The notes beneath the pieces were generated by a model. That model saw only the letters and a list, made by a program, of their open reading frames with translations. It had not been told where the DNA came from and did not search any database. A stretch of 36,284 nt of DNA from Bacteroidota bacterium (GTDB lineage Bacteria > Bacteroidota > Bacteroidia > Chitinophagales > BACL12): the NCBI GenBank assembly GCA_016124275.1, contig WGOA01000067.1, forward strand, positions 1 through 36,284, in the 5' to 3' direction. Positions 15,742 through 25,028 of the stretch are shown here, one piece after another. Each line of letters opens with the position of its first letter. The first letter of the stretch is position 1. A program made the translations under genes and the position numbers.

Positions 15742-17400
15742 TCAATCCAGACGCTCGTTCAAAGCTAACCCGTGTTTGCGGGCCGTATCCAGGGCAATGT
15801 CGTAACCGGCATCGGCGTGTCGGATCACCCCCATAGCCGGATCGTTGTGCAGCACCCGACGGAGTCGCTTCTCTGCAGCATCGGTTCCGTCCGCTACAAT
15901 AACCATGCCTGCGTGCAGCGAATAGCCCATTCCCACACCGCCACCGTGGTGAAAACTGACCCAGGAAGCTCCGCCGGCTGTGTTGATCAGCGCATTGAGA
16001 ATAGGCCAATCGGCCACGGCATCAGAACCGTCCAGCATGGCTTCCGTCTCGCGGTTGGGCGAAGCGACCGAGCCCGTATCCAGGTGGTCGCGGCCAATGA
16101 CGATCGGGGCTTTCAACCGGCCATCGCGCACCGCTTGGTTAAAGGCCAGACCCGCCTTCTCGCGCTCGCCCTGGCCAAGCCAGCAGATGCGGGCGGGCAA
16201 CCCTTGAAAGGCAATCTTTTCCCGGGCCATGTGCAGCCAGCGGTGCAAACCCTGATTTTGGGGGAAAAGCTCCATCAACATCTGGTCGGTGGTGTAGATG
16301 TCTTCAGGCTCGCCGGACAAAGCTACCCAGCGGAAGGGGCCCTTTCCCTCGCAAAAAAGCGGACGGACGTAAGCGGGCACAAAGCCCGGAAAATCGAATG
16401 CGCGCTCTACCCCACGCGCCAAAGCCTGCCCGCGCAAATTGTTGCCGTAGTCAAAGGTAATGGCACCCCGGCGTTGCAATTCCAGCATTTGGCGCACGTG
16501 CCGCGCCATGGTGTCCATCGAGCGCTCGATGTAGGCCGCAGGGTTTGAACTGCGCAGCACGCCAGCCTGCTCAACCGTTAGGCGCTCGGGAAAGTATCCC
16601 ACCAGCGCATCGTGGGCAGAAGTTTGATCCGTAAGGGTATCGGGTTTGATGTTGCGGTCAATCAGGCGCTGGAGCAAATCAACAGCGTTGCCCACTACCC
16701 CAATGGACAGCGCCAACCCTTGCTCCCGGGCTGCCAGTGCGCGATCAATGGCCTCGTCCATGTCTTCAACCATCTCGTCGATGTAGCGGGTTTCCAGGCG
16801 CTTGCGCACCCGCCAAGCCTCCATTTCCGCGGCCAGACAAACCCCCTGGTTCATGGTAATGGCCAGCGGTTGAGCGCCCCCCATTCCCCCAAGACCCGCC
16901 GTAACATTGAGCCGGCCTTTGAGGCTTCCGCCAAAATGTTTTTCAGCCAAGGCCAGGTAGGTTTCATAGGTTCCCTGCACAATGCCCTGTGATCCGATGT
17001 AAATCCAGGAGCCCGCCGTCATTTGGCCATACATCATCAGGCCCTTCTGCTCCAACTCGCGGAAATGCTCCCAATTGGCCCAGCGACCGACCAGGTTGCT
17101 GTTGGCAATCAGCACGCGCGGCGCATCGGGGTGACTGCGCAAGATGCCCACCGGCTTTCCGCTTTGTACCAGCAGCGTTTCATCATCGTTCAGGTCCATG
17201 AGCGCCTTGCGGATCAATTCAAAACTCTCCCAGTTTCGGGTAGCTTTGCCGGTGCCGCCGTAAACGATCAGCTCTTCAGGACGCTCGGCTACGTCTGGAT
17301 CGAGGTTGTTGCAAAGCATGCGCAGTGCAGCCTCCTGTACCCAACCTTTGCAACTCAATTGCGTGCCGCGGGCAGCCCGGATGGTCTGAACCTGGTTCAT
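15742..17400 (-). CDS. hutU: Urocanate hydratase
   Basis: 552 residues, full length. Urocanase converts urocanate to imidazolonepropionate, the second step of histidine breakdown, with a tightly bound NAD+. Sequence support: [18 protein letters not shown] near the N-terminus, [18 protein letters not shown] in the NAD-binding part, and the urocanase signature [16 protein letters not shown] containing the catalytic Cys406, followed by [17 protein letters not shown]. No other hut gene (hutH, hutI, hutG) lies within the window, so the pathway is scattered in this genome. A near match to the -7 promoter element (TATCTTTA) is 20 bp upstream of the ATG at 17400. Confidence 0.96.
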   Translation of the reverse strand: MNQVQTIRAARGTQLSCKGWVQEAALRMLCNNLDPDVAERPEELIVYGGTGKATRNWESFELIRKALMDLNDDETLLVQSGKPVGILRSHPDAPRVLIANSNLVGRWANWEHFRELEQKGLMMYGQMTAGSWIYIGSQGIVQGTYETYLALAEKHFGGSLKGRLNVTAGLGGMGGAQPLAITMNQGVCLAAEMEAWRVRKRLETRYIDEMVEDMDEAIDRALAAREQGLALSIGVVGNAVDLLQRLIDRNIKPDTLTDQTSAHDALVGYFPERLTVEQAGVLRSSNPAAYIERSMDTMARHVRQMLELQRRGAITFDYGNNLRGQALARGVERAFDFPGFVPAYVRPLFCEGKGPFRWVALSGEPEDIYTTDQMLMELFPQNQGLHRWLHMAREKIAFQGLPARICWLGQGEREKAGLAFNQAVRDGRLKAPIVIGRDHLDTGSVASPNRETEAMLDGSDAVADWPILNALINTAGGASWVSFHHGGGVGMGYSLHAGMVIVADGTDAAEKRLRRVLHNDPAMGVIRHADAGYDIALDTARKHGLALNERLD

Positions 17401-17419
17401 AAAAAACGCTTTAGACTTG

Positions 17420-17427
17420 TAAAGATA
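17420..17427 (-). promoter_or_regulatory. Near-consensus -7 element for hutU
   Basis: TATCTTTA on the minus strand matches TAnnTTTG at all but the last base and lies 20 bp upstream of the hutU ATG. Confidence 0.35.
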
Positions 17428-17523
17428 AGGTCCCGGTTAAAATCCCGACTTTAGCGGCAGATCTGCTGCAAAGCGGATGGTTTTCAAGCCTGGGATCTGC
17501 GGTGAATGCTGGTGTAAGAATAA

Positions 17524-18072
17524 ATGCAACCAACGATGGAAAAGCGCCTTAACCGCGAGCAACTGGCAGCGGAATTGCTGCATCAGCATCGCTCTTTCGC
17601 CAATTTTGTGGCCAGTTTGAGCAAGGAACGGTACGAACATGCCCCGGCCGGTAAATGGAATGCCGGTGCTCAGCTGGACCACCTCTACCGCTCTGTGCGC
17701 CCGTTGGTTATGGCCTACAGACTGCCTGTTTGGGTGCCTGGACTGCTTTTTGGACGCACCACAAAAGGGTCATCCGCCTTTGCCGACATTGCCCAACGCT
17801 ACGAAGCCAAGCTTAAAGGAGGCGCAAAAGCCACCGGAGCTTACGTGCCAAAAGGCATTCCTTACGCCTTGCGCGACCAGGCCATCGCCTCCTTGTTGGA
17901 TTCGGCGGAGAAAGTATCAGGGCTAATCAGGCAAATGCCGGAATCCACCCTGGACGGCTACCGGCTGCCGCATCCCCTTATTGGCAAACTTACCTTTAGG
18001 GAAATGGGCTATTTCACCATCCACCATGTGGGTCATCACGAAGCGTCCCTTCGGCTGTTAACCGGTCTGTAG
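17524..18072 (+). CDS. DinB-like metal-binding four-helix protein
   Basis: 182 residues. The DinB/YfiT-like fold is indicated by the N-terminal helix RSFANFVASLSKERY, the WNAGAQLDHLYRS segment with the first ligand His53, and the C-terminal FTIHHVGHHEASLRLL with the two further histidines of the metal triad. Family members are either thiol-dependent transferases (bacillithiol or similar) or of unknown function. Nothing in the neighbourhood points to a substrate. ATG at 17524 or 17536 are both possible. It is divergent from hutU across 123 bp. Confidence 0.75.
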   Translation: MQPTMEKRLNREQLAAELLHQHRSFANFVASLSKERYEHAPAGKWNAGAQLDHLYRSVRPLVMAYRLPVWVPGLLFGRTTKGSSAFADIAQRYEAKLKGGAKATGAYVPKGIPYALRDQAIASLLDSAEKVSGLIRQMPESTLDGYRLPHPLIGKLTFREMGYFTIHHVGHHEASLRLLTGL

Positions 18073-18179
18073 CCCGCACGGAAAGTCGGTGTTCTGCCTG
18101 GAAAAGCCGTACCTTCCTTGGGCCCAAAACCACCGGATTAATGGAGCATTTTGCGGAAAAAGAGCTATTTTAAAGGTCT

Positions 18180-18683
18180 ATGAAAACAATCAAGCTGCTC
18201 TGTACCACATTGATCGTAGCCGGAACGGGGCTGTTGGCTCAGGCCCAAACGGCAGAGCCGGCCCAGACCGCTGCGCCCGCTGCAAACTCGTCCATCCAGG
18301 TTTACGCCAATCAGGGCAACCGATTGGGCGGAGAAACGCAGCAGGTTTCCCTGCCACCGGAGTCTGGCCGCTTGATGCTGGGCAACTGGCAGATGATGAA
18401 AATGACCGACGAAACGGGCACCATCCTCACCCAACAAAAACCAGAAGACCGCGATCGGTTTCAGTTTCAGGAAGGCAGCACCGTGAGTGTCATTAAAAAA
18501 GGCTACGCAGCAGAGGGCTATTGGAAGTTCAGCCCGGCATCCGGTCAATTGGTCATCAGCGACCAAAGTCGCAGTCAGCAGGTTTCCTATACCGTGCTCC
18601 AGGTCAGTGCCGAAGAATTGGTTCTGTACTTCGCCGACGAGTCAAAGGGAAACAAAGTGCTGTATTTTGCTCCAGTTCCCTAA
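18180..18683 (+). CDS. Secreted lipocalin-like beta-barrel protein, function unknown
   Basis: 167 residues with a signal peptide (IKLLCTTLIVAGTGLLAQAQ, cut probably after AQA). After an Ala/Pro/Thr-rich spacer the mature part reads like small lipocalin-type domains of Bacteroidota: LMLGNWQMMKMTDETG, then FQFQEGSTVSVIKKGYAAEGYW, then SGQLVISDQ and ELVLYFADESKGNKVLYF. I infer a small beta-barrel that may bind a hydrophobic ligand; this is weak. It is followed after 57 bp by the large WG/VWA gene and may be co-transcribed with it. Confidence 0.7.
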   Translation: MKTIKLLCTTLIVAGTGLLAQAQTAEPAQTAAPAANSSIQVYANQGNRLGGETQQVSLPPESGRLMLGNWQMMKMTDETGTILTQQKPEDRDRFQFQEGSTVSVIKKGYAAEGYWKFSPASGQLVISDQSRSQQVSYTVLQVSAEELVLYFADESKGNKVLYFAPVP

Positions 18684-18740
18684 GCTGCCAAGCGCAAAAA
18701 AACCCTTCGCCCGAGGTAATATTGATCAGATAACCCTGTC

Positions 18741-21700
18741 GTGAGAAAGGAATGTCCGCAACCCTGGCTGCGTATTTCATGCAAGTGGACAGCGGTGCTC
18801 TGTTTCCTGTTCCCACTTTTTTCTGCTGCTCAACCTTGCAGCACTTTGGCGGAAGTGCGAGGAGACAAAATCAGGCTCCGCAGCCAGGATGGCGAGGTTC
18901 ACGCATTGGATAACCTCAAATGTGATCCCGCATTTTTGTATGCTCAGCGCAAAGGAAAATGGGCTGTTCTAACACCGGATGGGCAATTTCGCACCCCTTT
19001 TCGTTTTGATGATATAAAATCCTTTGACCTGGGCCTGGCTGCCGTTCGCATCGGGGATCAACACGGCTACATCAACGAATGGGGCGAGCCGATTATTCCA
19101 ATCATATTTGAAAAAATCAGGGTATTAGCCCCGGGGCGTTTTCTGGTGCGGGATAGCCGCGGTTGGAGCCTGCTCAATGCCAAAGGGGAATCGCTTGACG
19201 GCCCTCCCTACGACAAGGTCTCCTCGTTTATGGACGGATTTGCCGTGACCAAACGCGACAGCCTGTTTGGTCTGATCACGGAAAAAGGACTGGTGCTCAG
19301 CTCCCCCCGCTACGACCAGATTACCAATTTCTTTGAGGGGTTGGCCATGGTTTCCCGCAACGGGCTTTGGGGCCACATAGACCAGAACGGGCAGGAGGTC
19401 ATTGCCCTGCAATACGACGAGGTTTTTGTGTTCTACCAGGGCCTGAGCATCGCGAGGAAGGGCGCGTATTGGGGATACATTGACCGGCAAAACAAGGAGG
19501 TTTTACCTTTTGTCTTTGACCATGTGGAATACTTTGAATCAGGCCGGGCACTGGTTTCCCGCAATGGTCGCTGGGGCTACATTGATAGGGAGGGAAACGA
19601 AGTTATTCCGCTGATTTACGACCGCATTCACCCATTTCACGACGGAATGGCCAAGGTTGAAATTGGCGGGCGGCAAGGCTACCTCAATGAAGCGGGCCAA
19701 ACGGTTATCGAGCCGATCTACGACGAAATTTACCGCTTCATGGACGGGGTGGCCATGGTGCGCAAAGACGAACGTTTTGGATTTGTGCGCAGCGATGGCA
19801 GCGTACTGAGCGCACCGGTTTGGGATGGATTGCTCACATTTCGCGACGGCATCGCCCGGGTACAAATCGGCGACAAATTCGGCCTGATCAACCGCGAGAA
19901 TGAACAAATTCTGGCACCCATTTACGACGAGATTGGAACCTATGAAGGGGGAATGGTCAGTGTGCGCCAGGGCAGCGATTGGATGTTCCTCGACGCGATG
20001 CCTTCGGGCGGCGGCCCTTTAGCCGTTGACCCGCAACGAGCAGCCCGCATCCGAATGGGCGAATCCTGGGGCTACATCGATCAAAGCGGCCGCAGCTACG
20101 GCTTCAACCAAGGGTCCGCAGAGTTTGTGGATACCTATGCCAACCTGGGCAAAATTGAGAAAGACGATCGCGCGCGCTACACGTTTCACTTTCGCAATAA
20201 TTCTGAACAGCCTTTGCGGCTGAAGCCGCTGGAAACTCCCTGCGGCTGTGCACTTTACGCCACGCCTGGCCATGAGCTGGCCCCTGGTCAGTTTGGGCAA
20301 ATTCATCTGGACTGCGAAACAGCCGGCATCCACCCGGATTGGCAGATCCAATTGCCCGTTCAGTTTGAAGGGCAGGACAAACCCATCGTGCTCCGAATGA
20401 TGGCCACGCGACCGGTTCCGGATTCCACGCAAATGTTGCTAGAAGAAGTGCCCATCAATGGCCGTTATGTTTTCCTTATGGACATTTCTGCGTCCATGGA
20501 CGAATTGCCGCTGGCCAAAATGATCTTCTCCAAGCTCGCCGGTTCCTTGTGCAAAGACGATAACGTTTCCATTGTTTCGTTTAACTCGTTTTCAAAAGTG
20601 GAACTGCGCCCCACCGAAAATCACAGTGAAGTGGTGCACACCATCCGCCAGCTTCGGCCTTCCCTGAAGACGGATGCAGGCAGGGGGCTTCGGCTCTCGT
20701 ACGCCATTTTGGAAGAGCCGGGACGGGCGTTGGAAAAGCACATCTACATGGCCTCTGATGGCGATATTGACACCGCACAACTCGCGCGGGTGTTGCATGC
20801 GGGCCAGGGACGCGATGTGTTGCTCACCGTGTTTGTGTTTTCCTATACCGGCGACCGAACCGACTACGAGCGGCTGGTCAGCCTCCCCGAGTTGGCCGGC
20901 GTTCGTTTTGTGTATGTTGACCGCGAAAACATATCCAATGTTTTGGATCAGGAATACACGGACATTGGCTGTCTGCCACCAGAACTGGCCCCAACCGATT
21001 CGCTGCGCTACGAAGTAACCGCAGCCGCGCCCGATCAGGCCATTCGCACCATTCGAGAACGGCGCCGCTACGGAGCCCTGGATCAATGGGGCAACCTGGT
21101 TCTGCCGCCTTTATACGAGTTACTTGATTATCCGGGCGAAGGGCTGATCCGCACTCAGCTCGGCAATCGCTGGGAACTTTACGACCGCTGCACCTCCCTC
21201 ACCGCGGCAACCTACGACAGCATAGGCATCTTTGACCATGGGAAAGCCTATGCTTTGCGAAACGGGCAACCCGTTTTGCTGGACAATCAGGGGCGGGAAC
21301 ACCAATACATGCCTGACTGGGCGGACAATGCGCTCTATGAAAACACCGATACGCTGGACGGCCAGCCCCTGGCCAACCTCACCCTCTTGCTGGACATTTC
21401 TTCGTCGATGGAAAGCCCGGAAAAGTTGCCCTTGCTGAAAGAAACATTCGCGCACTTTACGGGTTTGTTGCGCTTTGAAGACCAGGTGGCCATTGTCACT
21501 TATACCAGTACAGCCGCACTTCCGCTACCCAGCGTGTCGGCAAGCCAACGCCAAAGAATAGTTGAAACCATACAGAACATTACCTCAAAGGGAAACACGG
21601 TTTTGCTCGAAGGTCTGGAGATGGCCTATGCGCAAGCTGTCGCTGCCTACATTGAAAAGGGGAACAACCGCGTAATTCTGGCAACGGACGGCCGGTTTGA

Positions 21701-21935
21701 AGTAACCGAAGATTTGTTGCGGCTTTTAGATCGCTACAGGGCGCGGGGCATTCATTTGAGTCTTTATCTCTTTGGAGAGACGGAAAAGAAAATATACGCA
21801 GATAATTTACGTAAATTGGCTGCGCGTGCCTCCGGTTCATACCACTACGTGACCGAAGAAAACATTCGCGACCTGATGTTGCACGAAGCGCTTGTGACCC
21901 GACTGGCAAGCCCTCCCGCCCCGATTTCTGATTAA
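18741..21935 (+). CDS. Large secreted WG-repeat protein with DUF1573-like and two VWA domains
   Basis: 1,064 residues, start GTG at 18741 (no ATG near) followed by a signal peptide (AVLCFLFPLFSAAQ). Residues about 63-455 hold some 11 WG repeats of 33-34 residues (units such as GRWGYIDREGNEVIPLIYD). Residues about 458-545 resemble DUF1573/Ig-like domains with TPCGCALY and PGQFGQIHLDC. VWA domain 1 (about 575-755) has MIDAS residues Asp581, Ser583, Ser585, Thr644 and Asp673. A second short set of WG-like units (about 774-868) leads to VWA domain 2 (about 880-1055) with Asp885, Ser887, Ser889, Thr953 and Asp983. Both VWA domains look able to bind metal and ligands, so this is probably a surface or periplasmic adhesion or scaffold protein. 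I see no C-terminal type IX secretion signal. Function unknown. Confidence 0.88.
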   Translation: MRKECPQPWLRISCKWTAVLCFLFPLFSAAQPCSTLAEVRGDKIRLRSQDGEVHALDNLKCDPAFLYAQRKGKWAVLTPDGQFRTPFRFDDIKSFDLGLAAVRIGDQHGYINEWGEPIIPIIFEKIRVLAPGRFLVRDSRGWSLLNAKGESLDGPPYDKVSSFMDGFAVTKRDSLFGLITEKGLVLSSPRYDQITNFFEGLAMVSRNGLWGHIDQNGQEVIALQYDEVFVFYQGLSIARKGAYWGYIDRQNKEVLPFVFDHVEYFESGRALVSRNGRWGYIDREGNEVIPLIYDRIHPFHDGMAKVEIGGRQGYLNEAGQTVIEPIYDEIYRFMDGVAMVRKDERFGFVRSDGSVLSAPVWDGLLTFRDGIARVQIGDKFGLINRENEQILAPIYDEIGTYEGGMVSVRQGSDWMFLDAMPSGGGPLAVDPQRAARIRMGESWGYIDQSGRSYGFNQGSAEFVDTYANLGKIEKDDRARYTFHFRNNSEQPLRLKPLETPCGCALYATPGHELAPGQFGQIHLDCETAGIHPDWQIQLPVQFEGQDKPIVLRMMATRPVPDSTQMLLEEVPINGRYVFLMDISASMDELPLAKMIFSKLAGSLCKDDNVSIVSFNSFSKVELRPTENHSEVVHTIRQLRPSLKTDAGRGLRLSYAILEEPGRALEKHIYMASDGDIDTAQLARVLHAGQGRDVLLTVFVFSYTGDRTDYERLVSLPELAGVRFVYVDRENISNVLDQEYTDIGCLPPELAPTDSLRYEVTAAAPDQAIRTIRERRRYGALDQWGNLVLPPLYELLDYPGEGLIRTQLGNRWELYDRCTSLTAATYDSIGIFDHGKAYALRNGQPVLLDNQGREHQYMPDWADNALYENTDTLDGQPLANLTLLLDISSSMESPEKLPLLKETFAHFTGLLRFEDQVAIVTYTSTAALPLPSVSASQRQRIVETIQNITSKGNTVLLEGLEMAYAQAVAAYIEKGNNRVILATDGRFEVTEDLLRLLDRYRARGIHLSLYLFGETEKKIYADNLRKLAARASGSYHYVTEENIRDLMLHEALVTRLASPPAPISD

Positions 21936-21984
21936 AGCGCAGCGCGCAGCGCTCCCGGCTCGCCGTTGAACTGCCCGCCGGACG

Positions 21985-21992
21985 TACCTTTG
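21985..21992 (+). promoter_or_regulatory. Bacteroidota -7 promoter element for the ArsA-type ATPase gene
   Basis: TACCTTTG matches TAnnTTTG and ends 18 bp before the ATG at 22011. A TTG at 21966 is 16 bp upstream, a slightly short -33 spacing. It shows that the gene is separately expressed from the WG/VWA gene and argues against translation from that TTG. Confidence 0.5.
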
Positions 21993-22010
21993 CAGTCAAT
22001 TCCATCTCCT

Positions 22011-23171
22011 ATGCGCATTGTCTTGTTTACCGGAAAAGGAGGCGTGGGAAAAACCACCATTGCAGCGGCAACAGCGCTGCGTTGCGCCCAACTGGGCTAC
22101 CGCACCCTGGTCATTTCAACCGACCCCGCGCACAGCCTGGCCGATGCCCTGAATGTTCCGTTAGGGCCAGAGCCGGTAGAAATTGAGCCCAACCTTTATG
22201 GCCAGGAGCTGGATGTTTACTACAGCATGAAAAAGCACTGGAGCAACATGCGCGAGCTCATGCTGACGGTTTTCCGCTGGCAGGGTGTGCGCGATGTGGT
22301 TGCCGAAGAAATGTCCGCCCTTCCCGGCATGGAGGAGGCCAGTGCCTTTCTCTGGATCGAAGAATACGCCCGCGAGGAGCGTTTTGATGTGATCATCATC
22401 GACTCCGCCCCCACTGGGGAGACCCTTACCCTGTTGACGTTGCCACAGGTTACCAAATGGTGGGTCACCAAAGCGCTGCCGTTCCAGAAATTTGCCATTA
22501 AAGGTTTTGGAGCCGCGATCCGCAAAACCACGGGCGTCCCGCTCGACAAGGGCTATGAGGAGCTCGAAGCCCTCTTTGGCAAACTGGAGAGCATTCAGAA
22601 AACCTTCGCCGATCCGGCCATCACCAGCATTCGTCTGGTGGCCAATCCAGAGCGTATGGTTATCCAGGAGGCGAAACGAGCCTATACCTACCTGCAACTT
22701 TACGGCTACAACGTGGATGCTGTGGTGGTAAACAGGGTACTTCCACCCATGGAAAACCCGGGAATTTTTTCGCGCTATCTGGAGCGTCAGGTGGGCTACC
22801 TGGCGGAAATAGAAGAAAGCTTCGCGCCCTTGCCCATCTTCAAAGTGGAGCATGCCGGCAGAGAAGTCTTTGGCCTGGAATTGCTGGACCAAATTGCCAC
22901 AGCCATGTACGGCGACGGCGACCCCTCCGTCATTTACCACGAAGAGCAACCCGTTGAATACGTGGCCACCGAAGAGGGCTACACGGTGCGGCTCAAGCTG
23001 CCTTTTCTGGAAAACCAGGCCTTCAACCTCAACAAATTCGGGGATGAGCTGGTGCTGGAACTAGGCACCCGGCGCAAGCACGTCTTCCTGCCGCGATTTG
23101 CTCATTTTCTGGTACTGGGCGCTCACCACTACCAGGAACCCTGGCTGGAAGTGACGCTGCTTCGGGAATGA
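22011..23171 (+). CDS. ArsA/Get3-type ATPase with C-terminal HSP20-like domain
   Basis: 386 residues. Deviant Walker A TGKGGVGKTT at 7-16, switch region VISTDPAHSLADAL, and DSAPTGETLTLLTLP (switch II) place it in the ArsA/GET3 group of P-loop ATPases. The C-terminal about 75 residues (EEGYTVRLKLPFLEN to PWLEVTLLRE) fit the small HSP20-like beta domain found at the end of many bacterial ArsA-like proteins. No arsB, arsR or arsD is nearby, so arsenite export is unlikely to be the sole role; a membrane-protein targeting or chaperone role like Get3 is possible but unproven. The ATG at 22011 is chosen because the P-loop begins there and a promoter element lies just upstream. Confidence 0.85.
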   Translation: MRIVLFTGKGGVGKTTIAAATALRCAQLGYRTLVISTDPAHSLADALNVPLGPEPVEIEPNLYGQELDVYYSMKKHWSNMRELMLTVFRWQGVRDVVAEEMSALPGMEEASAFLWIEEYAREERFDVIIIDSAPTGETLTLLTLPQVTKWWVTKALPFQKFAIKGFGAAIRKTTGVPLDKGYEELEALFGKLESIQKTFADPAITSIRLVANPERMVIQEAKRAYTYLQLYGYNVDAVVVNRVLPPMENPGIFSRYLERQVGYLAEIEESFAPLPIFKVEHAGREVFGLELLDQIATAMYGDGDPSVIYHEEQPVEYVATEEGYTVRLKLPFLENQAFNLNKFGDELVLELGTRRKHVFLPRFAHFLVLGAHHYQEPWLEVTLLRE

Positions 23172-23230
23172 TCCAAACTAGCCCGAAGTTAAGTTCGCCA
23201 GCATTGCAACCTTAGGCTATAAAACCAGCC

Positions 23231-24019
23231 TTATGCGGCGGCTGTATCGCTTCGGTAGCCGGGGCCGTCAATGACCGGGGGCGTAGAATTGACGCGGTTG
23301 ATTTTGATCATCCGCAGCTTTTCAAGCGTAAGCACGATGGGCCAAAGCGGATCAAATTCAAACTTGCGGAAACCCAGGTTGGGCCGCGCAGGTGCTTTGT
23401 GGTGGTTGTTGTGGAACACTTCACCCAAGAAGAAGAAATCGACCGGCATCAGATTGGTGGAGGTGTTCTTCAGCTTGTAGTTGACGTAACCCACGCGGTG
23501 CGAAAACCAGTTGATAATCGCGCCGTGCAGCGGGCTCATCACAATGGTAGCGGGCAACAACAACCACTGCCAGGGCGCGGTAACGAACGTGGCGTAAAAG
23601 AGAATATACAGCACAATCCAGGAGATCCTGACGGCATAATGGTGGGCGAAGGGCTCAAACGCGCGCCACTGCGGCACGCCCGTTTTGAACTTTTCATCCA
23701 CCGGCACGGTGCCCTTCCAGATGCCAAAATAGGTCTGGCGCGTCTGCCACATCATGTTAAAGATGTTGCCGTGGTACTGCGGCGAATGCGGGTCCTTTTC
23801 CGTATCCGTATAAGCGTGGTGAATGCGGTGCATCACACCATAAGCGAACGGGCTCAGGTAGGCCGAACCGGTGATGACCCAACTGATGAAATGAAAGAAC
23901 CGCTCCACGGGCTGCGACATGGTCCAGTGTTGGTGAGCCGCATACCTATGAAGAAAAAATGTATGAATAAAAATCGTTAAGTACCAATGCGCAATGAAGA
24001 AAATGAGAATGACAGGCAT
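23231..24019 (-). CDS. Acyl-CoA (delta-9 type) fatty acid desaturase
   Basis: 262 residues, membrane-bound di-iron desaturase. The three histidine boxes are present: HTFFLH (H19, H24), HRIHH (H64, H67, H68) and HNNHH (H203, H206, H207), with hydrophobic segments at about 1-18, 43-62, 131-150 and 152-170. It introduces a double bond in acyl chains to tune membrane fluidity (family knowledge). The C-terminus ends in a short Ala-rich tail. No electron donor gene is adjacent. It is downstream of terC on the same strand with 193 bp between, containing a large hairpin, and convergent with the ArsA-type gene. Confidence 0.9.
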   Translation of the reverse strand: MPVILIFFIAHWYLTIFIHTFFLHRYAAHQHWTMSQPVERFFHFISWVITGSAYLSPFAYGVMHRIHHAYTDTEKDPHSPQYHGNIFNMMWQTRQTYFGIWKGTVPVDEKFKTGVPQWRAFEPFAHHYAVRISWIVLYILFYATFVTAPWQWLLLPATIVMSPLHGAIINWFSHRVGYVNYKLKNTSTNLMPVDFFFLGEVFHNNHHKAPARPNLGFRKFEFDPLWPIVLTLEKLRMIKINRVNSTPPVIDGPGYRSDTAAA

Positions 24020-24157
24020 GGAAAAAAGTTGGAGAGGTTGGGAAAGGGAAAAAATAGATCCGCTACTTCAGCAGCCATTTGTGAAACGCAGAACAATATA
24101 CGCATGAACGGCTGAAAATGGGATGTTGGGCTGATTAGGAAGTCCACCAACCAGGCC

Positions 24158-24198
24158 TTTTCCGACCGCTGGTGCCGCTTGCGCGGCTGGGCGGAAAA
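24158..24198. other. Nested hairpin between terC and the desaturase gene
   Basis: TTTTCCG at 24158-24164 pairs with CGGAAAA at 24192-24198, enclosing an inner perfect stem GCCGC/GCGGC whose loop reads GCAA on the minus strand, a GNRA tetraloop. It lies 14 bp after the terC stop and 139 bp upstream of the desaturase ATG, both on the minus strand. It may be the terC terminator or a structured desaturase leader; there is no T-tract after it on the minus strand. Confidence 0.4.
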
Positions 24199-24212
24199 AT
24201 CTGGTCTTTGCC

Positions 24213-25010
24213 TTAATCCTCAGCGCGCTCCCGCAACTGAACAGGATTGGATTTTTTGCGGATACGCAGGTTAACAATCTCAATGGCAAGGGCAAACGCC
24301 ACCGAAAAATACACATATCCCTTTGCCACGTGAACGTGGAGACCTTCAACGATCAGGGTAAATCCGATGAGAATCAGAAAAGACAGGGCCAGAATCTGAA
24401 AGGTGGGATGTTTGTTGATAAAACGCGCGATTCCACCGGAGAAAATCAGCATCACGATCAGCGAGAGCACCACGGCAATCATCATAACCGGAACAATGTC
24501 CGTTAAGCCAACAGCCGTTAGAATGGAGTCAAAACTGAAAACAAGGTCAACCAAAATGATCTGAACAATGGCTGCACTCATGGCAGATTTGCCTTTTGCG
24601 CCGGGAGCGTGATCCGCTCCTTCTATCTTTCCATGGATCTCCGAGACACTTTTGGCCAAAAGGAACAATCCGCCGGCCAGCAGCAACAAATCTTTAACAC
24701 TCAAACCGAGGTTGCCCGAGGCCTCTGCGGCCCCTTCCCCCGAATGACTGCCCGTTGACGGCATTGCAAAGGGCAATTCAATAATTGGCTTGTCCAATCG
24801 CAAGATGAAGCCGATTGCCATCAACAGCCCGAGGCGCATAACCATGGCCAGCACCAAACCCGTGATGCGGGCCCGGTTTTGCTGCTCAGCAGGCAACTTT
24901 CCGGTAATGATGGAGATGAAAACAATGTTGTCAATGCCCAGCACGATCTCCAACAGGGTCAACGTGAGCAGGGCAAACAAGGCTTCAGGAGTGAGCAAAA
25001 CGTCTAACAT
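24213..25010 (-). CDS. TerC family integral membrane protein
   Basis: 265 residues with about seven membrane segments. TerC signatures: LTLLEIVLGIDNIVFISIITGKLP near the N-terminus with the conserved acidic residues of EIVLGIDN, and ILVDLVFSFDSILTAVGL in the second half (DLVFSFDS). A polar loop (about residues 80-100, STGSHSGEGAAEASG) separates the halves. TerC proteins are linked to metal ion, chiefly manganese, export and to tellurium resistance in some bacteria (family knowledge); here the most cautious call is a metal-ion transport-related membrane protein. Only 66 bp separate it from the Arc-family gene, too little for a yybP-ykoY manganese riboswitch. Confidence 0.9.
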   Translation of the reverse strand: MLDVLLTPEALFALLTLTLLEIVLGIDNIVFISIITGKLPAEQQNRARITGLVLAMVMRLGLLMAIGFILRLDKPIIELPFAMPSTGSHSGEGAAEASGNLGLSVKDLLLLAGGLFLLAKSVSEIHGKIEGADHAPGAKGKSAMSAAIVQIILVDLVFSFDSILTAVGLTDIVPVMMIAVVLSLIVMLIFSGGIARFINKHPTFQILALSFLILIGFTLIVEGLHVHVAKGYVYFSVAFALAIEIVNLRIRKKSNPVQLRERAED

Positions 25011-25028
25011 GCAGCGAGAATTAGAGCC

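Noticed and set aside
22011..23171. Arsenite efflux operon
   Set aside because: Only the ATPase is present; there is no arsB/acr3, arsR, arsC or arsD next to it.
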